Shown here piece by piece: positions 1 to 9,093 of a stretch of 47,651 nucleotides of DNA. Position 1 is the stretch's first letter. The number at the start of each line of letters is the position of its first letter. The notes beneath the pieces were generated by a model, which saw nothing but the letters and a program-made list of their open reading frames with translations, did not search any database and was not told where the DNA came from. The translations under genes were made by a program, and so were the position numbers. The DNA comes from Chlamydiota bacterium. GTDB lineage: Bacteria > Chlamydiota > Chlamydiia > Chlamydiales > Parachlamydiaceae. The stretch covers positions 1-47,651 of the forward strand of contig JABDFJ010000012.1 in the NCBI GenBank assembly GCA_013286645.1. The letters run 5' to 3'.

Positions 1-2908
1 AAGCATTATGCTTCGCAAGCAGATCCGCGCGGTAGCTCACTAAATACTCGATTCTTTTTTCCATAATAGACCGGACATTATTTGGGACTAGAGCGAGCAG
101 GGCCTTTTTGTTTTCAATGATCTGGTTAATCTGTGAGATAATTTCTGCGTCGGCAATATTGTTAGCTGGCTTCACTGAGCTGTTAAAGAATGAAAGGAAG
201 TAGCTTTTAAGTGAAGAAGATCGCAGATTTTCTAGTTCGGTCACGACCGTGGCGTTAGCATCGAAATTAAAACACTCTCCGGTTTTTATGCGCCAGAGCT
301 CGCCCTGGGCGTCTACCACCAGATTCTTATCAGGCTCATTGAGAGCTGCCGTGTTGCCAAATAGACAGTCAGCCACAAAATAGCTTTCGATTTTCTTTTC
401 CACAGCCTTTTGCTGCTGCGTAGTGCTCTTTGCTCGATAATCGGCCAGATTTTTTCCCGAAATAAATGGGCGTATTAACACCTCTTTTGGCTCATTGGAG
501 GTTAGTTCTGATTCCATAGTGCCATCACGTGGTACAGGGCTATGCTGGAATACTTTTGCCTCAGGCACTTTTGCACCTAGAAGCTGATAGGCAGCATTGG
601 CAGCGATGGCATTGGCATAGTAACTGGACCGTTTGGAATCTATCATCACAAATTGCTTTCTTTGATCCGCGACGACACGCGTGTCGGTGTCCTTGCGTTG
701 CGCATGTTTTTTAACGGAGGCCACTTCTAACAAATTTTCGGGAAAGACCGTTGATTCGGCTTCTAGCTGTTGGTGCGCGTCTACCGCCTTTTTACCCCAA
801 TGATGAGTTTTAAAGGTATTTCCCACATGAATAAACTCTTCTAAAGGGATTCCATTGAATAGGGCTTGTCCATCTACAAGCGTAATGATCCCTTTGCCTT
901 CACTTCCTTTTAAAGCTTGAATTAACAATTTTTTTAGTCCTTCACTTTGCACAAGCAGTCCACGGATATATTTCGGCGGGATGCGGTTCTTGATGCAATA
1001 TTCATTGGAATAGATTGAAGCACCGGGAAGATCATGTTGCAGTTTGTTGGTTAACATCCCAATGCTATCGCGATTCTGGTATTCGTAGCTCGATTTTGTG
1101 CCATACTGATCACCCCCATAGGCGTAACCTACCCTCTCGGCTACCTCTAAGTCGTACATAAATTGGACCTGTCCGTAAAATGGAAAATCATGGACAGGTG
1201 GCTTGGAGGCGATCGTATTGGTCGTTATAAGCCTGGTAAAGACATGGTCGCCACTGCCGGAAGATAGGTCGGATACAGAGCTGGCGCCTTGGATGATCAG
1301 TCCTCTTTCAAAGCGATCTTGGGAAGATAAGGCTCCCTTTTTTAGGATGTTGAGAGTGGTTTTTATGGCATTTAGAGTTGAAGAATCATAACCTCCAACA
1401 CCTGACATAAGTCCCACAGCCCCTTTTTTGCGCAGATGTGCGGCATAATCACCAATGGCCCACACCGATTTGCCAGGATAAACTTCCTGTTGGTACATCA
1501 GCTCGGGATGTGTTTTTAGATACTTCTTAAAGATTGGGGCCATCACGGCATTCTTTTCAATGATCGCCTTTTGCAAATCGCTGCTGCTCAGATCAAAATA
1601 GGCGGCATCGCGCGATAGAGTATATTCCAGCTTGGGATCATAGCAGCGCAAGAGTTGGAAGATTTTACATTTTTCTTCATCATCCTTGTTTTGAGGTGCG
1701 AGTAGAGGGGGCATTCCCAGGGCCGACAACATGAGATGCACATGCTGTGGAATTTTATCTGTAGCGATCGAAGGCTCCATTTCAATGCGTATCAGGTTGG
1801 CATGGCACTTATAGCCATGCAACTTTCCTATGATGACTTTGCCTACACCTTTAAAATTGATTTCATGCGCCTTATCTATGTTATAACAATTGTTTTTAGA
1901 AAAGGTATGGTTCCCATTGTCGCGATAATAGCCATCATTGACCATAGACACAACGACCCCCTTGCAAAATGCTGGGGGTAAGGCGCCATGTAGCAATTTG
2001 CATAGGGAGGGGCTGACTTTGATCAAATCTAAAGTTGTCTCCAGTTCATTACGGGTGGTATGTGAGACTTTGAAATTTAAACAGACTTTATTCTCATGAT
2101 CGATTTGGCGCATGGTCGCATGCAAGACCCCATTTTTCAGCATATTGGTGTCGAGACTATTTAAATGTTTTCCAACCCCGATATTTTTAGGTTTTTTAGT
2201 ACTTAATTCTTTTAAAGCTTTTAAAATTTTAGGGTCTGGAGGGATGCTTTGGGCAGTATTAATACGCACCGCGCAAGCTTGTTTAAACTTTTTCTCCTTC
2301 AAATAGAGTTGCGCAATTTTTTCACTCAATTTCAAGAGTCGCGAATGGTGAGCTGGATTGTGCCTAGTTTCATCGGTCTCTAAATAAATATTGAGACAGA
2401 TCTCAAGCTGGTCAACCGATAAATCGGATGGAATATGGGCACAAAAAGCCTTGAAATTTTTAATGTATGCCGACGTGGTGTTCTTCTCATCATCTTCATC
2501 AAGATTCAAGCGCTCTTGGAGAGATGTCAATTTGGCATTAACCGTATCATTTTGCATGAGCTCTTTAAGGTAAGCTATGGTTTGCTGCCTTTCCTTGGCT
2601 ACATGCACGCCAGAAAATATTTTTTGGAAGAAACCCATGTGGGCATAGCTCACTTCCCGTTTTTTGATAAGATACTGTAGTCCAAGCGTGATGTTATAGC
2701 GTTGTTGATAGGTGGTGTTTGCACTATGCATCAACTTTTTGGTAATCGCTAAAATTTCGCTAAACTCGATTTCATTATACTTTTTTGTCTTGGGATCGAG
2801 CACTTTAATCACATGTCCATCGATGATCATATTTTGGGGATGATCACTAATGGCTACCTCGCGCAACCAAAGACTCCAGCTTTCAATATTTATGTCTCTA
2901 GGTTTCAT
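1..2908 (-). CDS. Large candidate effector with ADP-ribosyltransferase-like and kinase-like regions (3' end cut by window edge)
   Basis: An uninterrupted reading frame runs from the ATG at 2908 to the left edge (969 codons seen, no stop), so the C-terminus is missing. The N-terminal half is helical and unrecognised. Around residues 535-560 there is R535 followed by SSVSDLSSGSGDHVF, and around residue 636 NEYCIKNRIPPKYI; together these recall the R, S-T-S and E-containing motifs of mono-ADP-ribosyltransferases. Residues about 750-880 recall a HipA/PI3K-like kinase fold: an FVMIDSKR strand, a VPEAKVF lobe and a catalytic-loop-like GNTAALNEPDKNLVVD (N852, D860, N862), but the expected metal-binding IDxG is RIKTG, which may mean a pseudokinase. 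It lies 16 nt behind the small gene 2925-3290 and probably shares its transcript. The open frame is certain; both domain assignments are by eye and tentative. No secretion signal was recognised. Confidence 0.75.
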   Translation of the reverse strand, partial: MKPRDINIESWSLWLREVAISDHPQNMIIDGHVIKVLDPKTKKYNEIEFSEILAITKKLMHSANTTYQQRYNITLGLQYLIKKREVSYAHMGFFQKIFSGVHVAKERQQTIAYLKELMQNDTVNAKLTSLQERLNLDEDDEKNTTSAYIKNFKAFCAHIPSDLSVDQLEICLNIYLETDETRHNPAHHSRLLKLSEKIAQLYLKEKKFKQACAVRINTAQSIPPDPKILKALKELSTKKPKNIGVGKHLNSLDTNMLKNGVLHATMRQIDHENKVCLNFKVSHTTRNELETTLDLIKVSPSLCKLLHGALPPAFCKGVVVSMVNDGYYRDNGNHTFSKNNCYNIDKAHEINFKGVGKVIIGKLHGYKCHANLIRIEMEPSIATDKIPQHVHLMLSALGMPPLLAPQNKDDEEKCKIFQLLRCYDPKLEYTLSRDAAYFDLSSSDLQKAIIEKNAVMAPIFKKYLKTHPELMYQQEVYPGKSVWAIGDYAAHLRKKGAVGLMSGVGGYDSSTLNAIKTTLNILKKGALSSQDRFERGLIIQGASSVSDLSSGSGDHVFTRLITTNTIASKPPVHDFPFYGQVQFMYDLEVAERVGYAYGGDQYGTKSSYEYQNRDSIGMLTNKLQHDLPGASIYSNEYCIKNRIPPKYIRGLLVQSEGLKKLLIQALKGSEGKGIITLVDGQALFNGIPLEEFIHVGNTFKTHHWGKKAVDAHQQLEAESTVFPENLLEVASVKKHAQRKDTDTRVVADQRKQFVMIDSKRSSYYANAIAANAAYQLLGAKVPEAKVFQHSPVPRDGTMESELTSNEPKEVLIRPFISGKNLADYRAKSTTQQQKAVEKKIESYFVADCLFGNTAALNEPDKNLVVDAQGELWRIKTGECFNFDANATVVTELENLRSSSLKSYFLSFFNSSVKPANNIADAEIISQINQIIENKKALLALVPNNVRSIMEKRIEYLVSYRADLLAKHNA

Positions 2909-2924
2909 AAGCTTAAAATCACAA

Positions 2925-3290
2925 TTAACAATAAAAATTGGTTTGTAAATAATATGTCTGTAATTCTTGATCGGAACTAAAAAGAGGGTGACCCGCAGCT
3001 TTATGCCGCACTTCTTGGTTAAACAGGGCTAGTGTTAATTTGGTGAGTGTGTAGGTATGCCCATTTTTAGCTACGAAGCTAAACTCTTCAGGCGGAACAG
3101 GTTGCGGTGTTTTTTGGTAGTCTTGTAAGTTTAGGTGTAAATCTTGGTACTGAAAGTATGTTCCCCGCCCTGTATCTTCCCAGAAAACCGCTTCGTTAGT
3201 GCAGGCAGGTCGGATGGCAATGGGATTGACCACTTCTGTTGGATCACTAGAGGTGACGTAATAAACAGTATTAAAAACAATTGGTTTCAT
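2925..3290 (-). CDS. Hypothetical protein (121 aa), upstream partner of the candidate effector
   Basis: This is a soluble, aromatic-rich protein without signal peptide, membrane segment or recognised motif. It starts at ATG 3290 and ends 16 nt before the ATG of the large gene at 2908, so the two are probably co-transcribed. Small genes directly upstream of effector genes sometimes encode secretion chaperones, but nothing in this sequence (it is not especially acidic or helical) specifically shows that role. Function unknown. Confidence 0.6.
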   Translation of the reverse strand: MKPIVFNTVYYVTSSDPTEVVNPIAIRPACTNEAVFWEDTGRGTYFQYQDLHLNLQDYQKTPQPVPPEEFSFVAKNGHTYTLTKLTLALFNQEVRHKAAGHPLFSSDQELQTYYLQTNFYC

Positions 3291-3334
3291 AGTTCTATTT
3301 TTGTTTATTATGGTTAGGTTAATTAACTAACACT

Positions 3335-3340
3335 ATTATA
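3335..3340 (-). promoter_or_regulatory. Possible -10 element of the 3290/2908 operon
   Basis: On the minus strand this is a perfect TATAAT, about 45 nt before the ATG at 3290 in an AT-rich leader. The -35 position (3358-3363, TTATTC) is poor, so this is only a candidate promoter. Confidence 0.3.
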
Positions 3341-3363
3341 AACAATTTTGATTATATGAATAA

Positions 3364-4644
3364 TTATTTTTTTATAAGGACAGGGCGTGACAGGGAGATA
3401 TATAATGGGAGACAAGCGCCAACCATGGCGATGGAAAAGGTGCTGTAGAAAAAGAATTCCCAAGAGAAAAATTGGGCGATGAGGCCCCCAAGGAAAGCGA
3501 GCAACTTTGTCTTAAGGGACAACGCCGACCACAAAATGGCATACTGAGGGGCGGCCTTGCCTGGAGTTGTTAACTTCCACAGCGCGGTCACAAAAGCCGT
3601 CATGATCATGCCGCTAGAGAAATGATTAAAAATTTCTGCCGTCATAAAAAGAGGAAGGTCTGGACCGATCCAGAGCAAACTCAAACATAGCAGAAAACGA
3701 CAGGCATGCACCCCTCCTAAAACCACCAGCGAACGCTCCAGTCCAATCGCAGTCACCACAGCCGCACCCACAAAAGAACCGAGAATAGTAGCCCCGATGC
3801 CGTAGATTTTAGCTACGTAGGCGATTTGGATTTTAGTGAAGCCCAGCTCGATATAAAATGGGGTGATCATATTCTCAACTAAATTGTCTCCTGCGCGGTA
3901 AAACAAGAGGAAAAGCAAAATAAAATACCAACGCCGTTGTTTGAAAATTTCCAAAGCGGGTTGCAAAACATCTTCAACCACTAAGCCTGAAAACTTCTGC
4001 CACCAGGAAGCTTCTCTGAGTTTGCTTGGCAGAATAGGTTTTGGCTGAGTGTAAGCGGGCTCAGCGGCTAACAGCAGGATAAGGGTGCCAACCACCATCC
4101 CGGCACAAATGATTAAGTAGGCGAGGGTCCAGGTGTAATAATGGGCCAAAAACAAAGCGCCAGCCCCCGCCGTGACGAGTCCTAAGCGATAGCCAAAGAT
4201 GACACAGGCGGATCCTCCCGCATATTGATCGGGGGGAATGCTTTCAATTTCATAAGCTACGCCGATGAGGTAAATGCAGCCAGAAAAAGCCGAGGTCAAG
4301 GCAATGCATGTGTAGAAGAGCAAGAGATGCTCTTCGGGGGTAATCAGGGCGGAAATAGCCAGCCCACAAGCCGCACCCAAAAAACTAAGCAAAGCCCACG
4401 AGCGGCGACGTCCTAATAGAGAAGTGAGGAGTGGAATCGACACCCGATTAATCAGGGGCCAAAATAAAGGTTTGAGGGCAAAAGGGCATTCAAACAGAGC
4501 TAAGAGGCCGATTAAAGCTTTGGCTACATGGACTTCAGCCAGCCAGGCTGTTAAGACCGAACCAGTGAGGGGGATGGGTAGGGCGCTCAAAAACCCGAAG
4601 AGCAAAATAGGTAAAAAACGGGGGTGAGCATACTTGCGCAACAT
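3364..4644 (-). CDS. AmpG-like major facilitator permease
   Basis: A polytopic membrane protein of about 426 residues with about 12 hydrophobic segments. The loop between TM2 and TM3 contains KPLFWPLINR and LLGRRRSWALLS, matching the GRRR-W loop of the AmpG/PAT branch of the major facilitator superfamily, whose members import muropeptides or acetyl-CoA-like solutes across the inner membrane. The substrate cannot be told from sequence. The ATG at 4644 is given as start; a TTG at 4650 has a better-placed AAGG and could be the real start, adding two residues. It appears monocistronic; the upstream gap to 5215 holds repeats. Confidence 0.75.
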   Translation of the reverse strand: MLRKYAHPRFLPILLFGFLSALPIPLTGSVLTAWLAEVHVAKALIGLLALFECPFALKPLFWPLINRVSIPLLTSLLGRRRSWALLSFLGAACGLAISALITPEEHLLLFYTCIALTSAFSGCIYLIGVAYEIESIPPDQYAGGSACVIFGYRLGLVTAGAGALFLAHYYTWTLAYLIICAGMVVGTLILLLAAEPAYTQPKPILPSKLREASWWQKFSGLVVEDVLQPALEIFKQRRWYFILLFLLFYRAGDNLVENMITPFYIELGFTKIQIAYVAKIYGIGATILGSFVGAAVVTAIGLERSLVVLGGVHACRFLLCLSLLWIGPDLPLFMTAEIFNHFSSGMIMTAFVTALWKLTTPGKAAPQYAILWSALSLKTKLLAFLGGLIAQFFSWEFFFYSTFSIAMVGACLPLYISLSRPVLIKK

Positions 4645-4729
4645 GACCAATGAAACCTTAGCTCGAACAAGATGGAAGCATTATAACAGCTCCTCCCAAT
4701 ATGAGACAATTGCATAAGTCCAACGCCAT

Positions 4730-4852
4730 CAGCTCCCGCTAAAAAACGCATGCCCGTGCCCGTGCCCGAAAATATGGGACTTTACGAAGAAAATGTTGCA
4801 AAAGTGATTGCTTTTCCTTGAGAAAGTTTACTAGCGGGAATTGCTAGTCCAA
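4730..4852. repeat. GTGCCC-containing interspersed repeat, copy 1
   Basis: A ~120 bp unit begins near CCCGCTAAAAAACGC, contains a short tandem of GTGCCC hexamers and CGAAAATATGGG, then TGCTTTTC and ends near TAGCGGGAATTGC. Its ends (CCCGCTA / TAGCGGG) are inverted repeats. A second copy at 31866-31975 has one more hexamer. No coding capacity was seen. Confidence 0.7.
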
Positions 4853-4871
4853 CGCCGCGAGCAGTAAAAAT

Positions 4872-5085
4872 AACAAGATGGGCAGGATGGACAGGATATT
4901 GCAAGGTAGCAAAGGTTCAAAAGCTAGGCTGAAATTAATTTTAACACAATGCTTTGCATCATAGTATACTATCAGTTCCTAATTAATCATCCTGCGCACT
5001 CCTGCCTATCTTGTTATTTTTTTGTTCAGTAGTTGACTTTTGCAATCGTCTCATTCAGTCCATTTCTTTAAGTTGACGCCATTTT
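4872..5085. repeat. Imperfect palindrome upstream of the first one-TM paralogue
   Basis: AATAACAAGATGGGCAGGA (near 4877) pairs with CCTGCCTATCTTGTTATT (near 5000-5020). It is followed by the module ACTTTTGCAATCGTCTCATT and CAGTCCATTTC, which recurs in the palindrome nest at 37.7-38.7 kb. With copy 1 of the GTGCCC repeat it fills most of the 570 bp gap between 4645 and 5215; no gene was seen there. The left stem could also end transcripts. Confidence 0.55.
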
Positions 5086-5215
5086 CAGAGCGTTTTAATT
5101 TTAGCTTTATTGTTAGTTTAATTATTTATTTAAAATTTGTGAATTATATAGTTTATAAAAAGTACTATATATGATAAGATATTTTTTTGAATATTTTGAT
5201 TTGGAGTTTTTTTAT

Positions 5216-6493
5216 ATGATTTCTTCTTCTGTTAAAGTGGTCATCGATAGGCAAGTTGCGGCGACAGCCCAAGTCAGCCAGCCGTCCCCTCAACCAACCG
5301 CAGTCAGCAGTAACCATCGCGGGAACGACATCGGCAAAATCGCCCAAAAACTAGCTACACCGCCCATGCGTTCTTCTGTGAATAAGATGCTTTCCCCCCT
5401 CAAGCAAATGCAAAGTCGCTGGTTGACAGCGAACACACTAGCCAAAGTTGTCTGTTTAGGAGGATTAATTCTCGGTGGAGCTATCGCGGTGCATAAATTC
5501 ACAGTCGCTCCAGTAAATCCTACAATCAATAGACCACAAATGGGTGCGTTTGTATCGAATACGACCGTGTCTAACAATACCAACAATACGAATCATCATC
5601 ATAACACTACCTCTATTCTACCGATGACGCATACGCATTTAAGTTTACAAAATCATACTTTCACCCACATGAAGTTTGCCCAACCTATGCAAGAGGCTCC
5701 ATTGACAAGGAATGTAACCTCTACCTTGCAGGAGGCTTTTTCCAAGCAAAAAGCATTGCCCTCATTAGTGAGCCAAACCATTGAAAAGCCGCCTGTACCA
5801 ATGGTGGAAGGAAATGACACTTGTCCTGTCCCTGCAGAATTACCAACATTCAGTGAGCAAGTGCCAGCATATACAGTAGAACAGCTAGAGATGTTACTTC
5901 CAAAAATATCCAATCTTTATCATCAGGAGCTTTATGAAACGATTGTGGCTCGAAGATTATCTCAAGCTGACTGTCAAGGGGCTCTAACGACGGCAAATAC
6001 ACGAAAATGGCTTGCAAAAGATGCGTTGTTAAAGCAGATCTTCGCCAGCCAAAACTGTGACATATCGATTAGAAAGCAGGTAGCAGAAAATGCCGACCTC
6101 GATTCAACTAAATTCGAGCTTCATCTCAAATTGCTAAACGAAATGATTTCTAGCCCTCAGCCAAACTTTGGGCAGATGCTAAAGCTAATAGAAAAACTCA
6201 CAGTAGCCCATCAAATATCAGCCTTTTTAGAGCAGATTGTACAACATCCTTTAAGCACTCCGGATGAAAAAATAGAAGCGGCTAAGATGATTCCTGATAG
6301 TAAGGTGAGCCAAAAGTTTCTTAATCAATATGTGGAAGACTTGTTTGCCCAACCAGAGCGCGACTATAAAAAACTCGACCTTGAAAACATTATCGCTAAA
6401 AGTGAACATTTACCTAAGCCTCAAAAATTTGAGGTTTATAAAAAGGTTCTTGCGATAGTAACCTGGTTGGAAAGGAACAAGCCTCAAAGCTGA
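5216..6493 (+). CDS. One-TM helical-repeat protein, short paralogue
   Basis: A 425-residue protein starting at ATG 5216, chosen over the in-frame ATG 5171 because GGAG lies 8 nt before it and because the start then matches the paralogue at 6944 (M-[IV]-S-S-S-x-K-x-V). A Pro/Ser-rich N-terminus is followed by a conserved LKQMQSRWLT segment, one hydrophobic stretch (LAKVVCLGGLILGGAIAV, about residues 75-95), an Asn/His/Thr-rich low-complexity stretch, then cysteine-containing helical units. Compared with the 708-residue neighbour it lacks an internal block (after EQVPA, resuming at TVEQLEML) and most of the C-terminal helical region. Family not recognised; possibly a membrane- or inclusion-associated chlamydial protein (inference). 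Confidence 0.8.
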   Translation: MISSSVKVVIDRQVAATAQVSQPSPQPTAVSSNHRGNDIGKIAQKLATPPMRSSVNKMLSPLKQMQSRWLTANTLAKVVCLGGLILGGAIAVHKFTVAPVNPTINRPQMGAFVSNTTVSNNTNNTNHHHNTTSILPMTHTHLSLQNHTFTHMKFAQPMQEAPLTRNVTSTLQEAFSKQKALPSLVSQTIEKPPVPMVEGNDTCPVPAELPTFSEQVPAYTVEQLEMLLPKISNLYHQELYETIVARRLSQADCQGALTTANTRKWLAKDALLKQIFASQNCDISIRKQVAENADLDSTKFELHLKLLNEMISSPQPNFGQMLKLIEKLTVAHQISAFLEQIVQHPLSTPDEKIEAAKMIPDSKVSQKFLNQYVEDLFAQPERDYKKLDLENIIAKSEHLPKPQKFEVYKKVLAIVTWLERNKPQS

Positions 6494-6798
6494 GGGTCAT
6501 CACAAATTACAGTACCACACTCTTTGAACGCGAAGGTCGCGAAGTAAGCGAAGGCAACGCGAAGATTTTTCTTCTGTGGGTATGCTCTTACCAATTTATG
6601 GAGCTGAATTTCATTCTTATTTAAATTAACAAGATTTTCAGCAGCGTTGATTAATTTCAAGGAGAGAATGGTTAAAAATGAGACCGTTTGCCTTGAGCAT
6701 GTAAATCAATAAATAAAAATTTCTTCGCGTTATCTTCGCTTGCTTCGCGACCTTCGCGTTCAATAAGGTGGTGGTACTCTAATTTGTGACGAGCTAAA
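6491..6798. mobile_element. MITE-like inverted-repeat element
   Basis: A ~75 bp left arm (TCACAAATTACAGTACCAC, then GAACGCGAAGGTCGCGAAG) is repeated in inverted orientation at about 6722-6795 (CTTCGCGACCTTCGCGTTCA, GTACTCTAATTTGTGACGAG), with a ~145 bp non-coding centre. Long terminal inverted repeats and no ORF are the build of a miniature inverted-repeat element. A lone right-hand arm recurs at 45419-45490, and the GAACGCGAAG module recurs at 28388, 37708 and 38700. It fills the 450 bp gap between the two paralogues. No clear target duplication was identified. Confidence 0.65.
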
Positions 6799-6943
6799 GT
6801 TATTTTCTTAAGTTGATAATTGTTTTTATTCTCATTTCAGCATTAATTGAATTAATTTTTAAACTAACAAAATAAATAGTTTTTTAAAAAAAGCATATGT
6901 GTTATGCTGTTGCTTTTAAAATATTTAATTAGGGGTGTTTTTT

Positions 6944-9070
6944 ATGGTTTCTTCTTCATCAATAAAAGCTGTTCTGGGTAATCAACAGGTGGCCGCAGCA
7001 CCAATAGGTCAGGAGTCCCTTCAACCGTCTGAAATCAATAACACACAGCGAGTGAGGGATATCAGCACAATCGCCCAAGAAAAGCTAGTCACCCCACCAA
7101 TGCGCACTTCTGTGAATGAGATGCTTGCTACCCTCAAGCAAATGCAAAGTCGCTGGTTGACCGTGAAGACACTAGCCAAAGTTGTCTGTGTAGCTGGGTT
7201 AATGCTAGGCGGAGCTATCGCTGTGCATCAATTCACTGCTGCTCCTGTAGCACCTGTGATCAATGGATCACAGACCGATGCCTTAGGATTAAACGCAACT
7301 CACGCTAACAACACAAATTATTATTATCACAACACCCCTATACTGCCGATAGTAGATGCGCCTTTAAATTTACACAATCATACTTTCACACACATGAAGT
7401 TTGCTCAACCTATGCAAGAAGCCCCTTTAGCAAACAACGCTGTCTCTACCTTACAAGAAGCCTCCTCCACACAAACAGAGTTGCCGTCATTGGTGAGTCC
7501 AACTATTGTAAAGCCACCTGTGCCAATAGTGGATAACAATGCCACTTGTCCAGTACCCGCAGAGTTGCCAGTGTCAACAAGCGAACAAGTGCCAGCATGT
7601 GACTTATCCCTAACAGAACTGGCTAAGATTAGTGGCTATGAGACAAGAAATAGCGCCTTAAGTGACTTTGTTGACAATTCGGCCTGTTCTTTCGAAGAAA
7701 AAGAACAAGCAGCGAACTTGGCCGCCTACACTTACCAAAGTGATATGCTGAAAGAAAAAGTAGCCTCACAAAAATTAGCCATCGGGGACTGTGCAGGTGC
7801 TATGGCTACAGCCCAAAAAATGCAGTATTATGCTTCGAAGGAATTCATGCAAAAAGTCATGCAAACCCCCTCATGCACAGTAGAACAGCTAGAGATGCTA
7901 CCTCCAAAAATATCCGCTCTATATCATCAGGAGCTTTATGAAAAGATTGTTGCGCGCAGATTATCTCACGCTGACTGTCAAGGGGCTATGACGACGGCAA
8001 ATACACAAAAATGGTCTGAAAAAGATGTGTTGTTAAAACAGATTTTCGCCAGCCAAAACTGTGACATTTCGATTAGGCAGCAGGTTATAGAAAATGCCGA
8101 CCTCAATCCAACTAAATCGGAGCTCAGCTACAAGTTGCTAGGCGAAATGATGTCTAGCCCTCAGCCAAACTTTGGGCAGATACTAGAGCTAGCAAAAAAT
8201 CACCAAGAAACCTATCAAATGACTGCTTTTCTAGAGCGGATGATAGAGCACCCTTCAAGTACTTCGGACGATAAAATACAAGCAGCCACGCTGATTTTAC
8301 ATAGTCCAGTGAGCAAAAAGTTCCTCAACCAATATGTGGAAGACTTGTTTGCCCCACCTGAGCTCGATTTTGAAAGTATTATTGCGAAAAGTGAAAGTTT
8401 GCCTTTGTTTTCAAAACAAGATGTTTTAAGAAAGGTTGTCGAACATTCTGCAAGTACATTGGAGGAGAAAGAACAAGCTGCAAAATTAAGTCCATGTAGT
8501 GATTTTAGTCAAAAGTTCTTCACTCAATATGTGACAGACATGCTTGCTCAACCCAAACCTGATTTCAAGAACATCATCGCTAAAAGTGAACACCTCCTTT
8601 TAAGACAAAGCATCTTAAAAAATGTGGTCGATCATCCTGAAGCTGATTTGGAGGAAATCGAGTTAGCCATTGATGCCATGGAAAAAATAGCGTTTAAACA
8701 TGAAGCCTCTGAGGCCTATAAACAATTGGTTGATTGGAAGCTACATTCAGCTCAAACAGATTTTTCCGGAGCTATCAGGACCGCCAAAAAAGTGCCTGAC
8801 TGTGCCAATGAACTCTTTAAGCATATTGCAGACCAAACTGACGATCTTGCCCTTAAAGAACGCATCGCAGATGCCATGGATCCCCACTGCTGGACCTCAC
8901 ATCCTTCAGAGATGTACAAAGTTTTGTCGGATTCACACAGAACCGCAGGCAATAGCACAGAAGCTGAGCGCGTGGCAAAGAAAATCAACCACAAAGTCGT
9001 CGGCATTGCCAAAGCATACTATGAGGATGTTGTAGGCTTCTTAGGCCGTCTGCTTCCAAAAGTGGGCTAA
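6944..9070 (+). CDS. One-TM helical-repeat protein, long paralogue
   Basis: A 708-residue protein; ATG 6944 is chosen because AGGGG lies 8 nt before it, rather than the in-frame GTG at 6935. The layout is that of the 425-residue neighbour: Ser-rich N-terminus, one TM (VVCVAGLMLGGAIAV, about residues 80-100), a linker with an Asn/Tyr/His run, then repeated helical units of about 35-45 residues, several carrying a conserved Cys (DCAGAM, DCQGAM, NCDIS). The extra C-terminal units (for example LDFESIIAKSE, PDFKNIIAKSE) look like internal duplications. Topology suggests a short inner face and a large helical outer face, or the reverse. Function unknown. Confidence 0.85.
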   Translation: MVSSSSIKAVLGNQQVAAAPIGQESLQPSEINNTQRVRDISTIAQEKLVTPPMRTSVNEMLATLKQMQSRWLTVKTLAKVVCVAGLMLGGAIAVHQFTAAPVAPVINGSQTDALGLNATHANNTNYYYHNTPILPIVDAPLNLHNHTFTHMKFAQPMQEAPLANNAVSTLQEASSTQTELPSLVSPTIVKPPVPIVDNNATCPVPAELPVSTSEQVPACDLSLTELAKISGYETRNSALSDFVDNSACSFEEKEQAANLAAYTYQSDMLKEKVASQKLAIGDCAGAMATAQKMQYYASKEFMQKVMQTPSCTVEQLEMLPPKISALYHQELYEKIVARRLSHADCQGAMTTANTQKWSEKDVLLKQIFASQNCDISIRQQVIENADLNPTKSELSYKLLGEMMSSPQPNFGQILELAKNHQETYQMTAFLERMIEHPSSTSDDKIQAATLILHSPVSKKFLNQYVEDLFAPPELDFESIIAKSESLPLFSKQDVLRKVVEHSASTLEEKEQAAKLSPCSDFSQKFFTQYVTDMLAQPKPDFKNIIAKSEHLLLRQSILKNVVDHPEADLEEIELAIDAMEKIAFKHEASEAYKQLVDWKLHSAQTDFSGAIRTAKKVPDCANELFKHIADQTDDLALKERIADAMDPHCWTSHPSEMYKVLSDSHRTAGNSTEAERVAKKINHKVVGIAKAYYEDVVGFLGRLLPKVG

Positions 9071-9093
9071 GAGCGCAATCTTACCAACGATGG

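Noticed and set aside
5171-5215. N-terminal extension of the short one-TM paralogue
   Set aside because: No ribosome site at 5171, while ATG 5216 has GGAG at good distance and aligns with the paralogue's start.
8700-9035. 111-aa open frame inside the long paralogue
   Set aside because: Shadow frame of a convincing coding sequence; no ribosome site or similarity.
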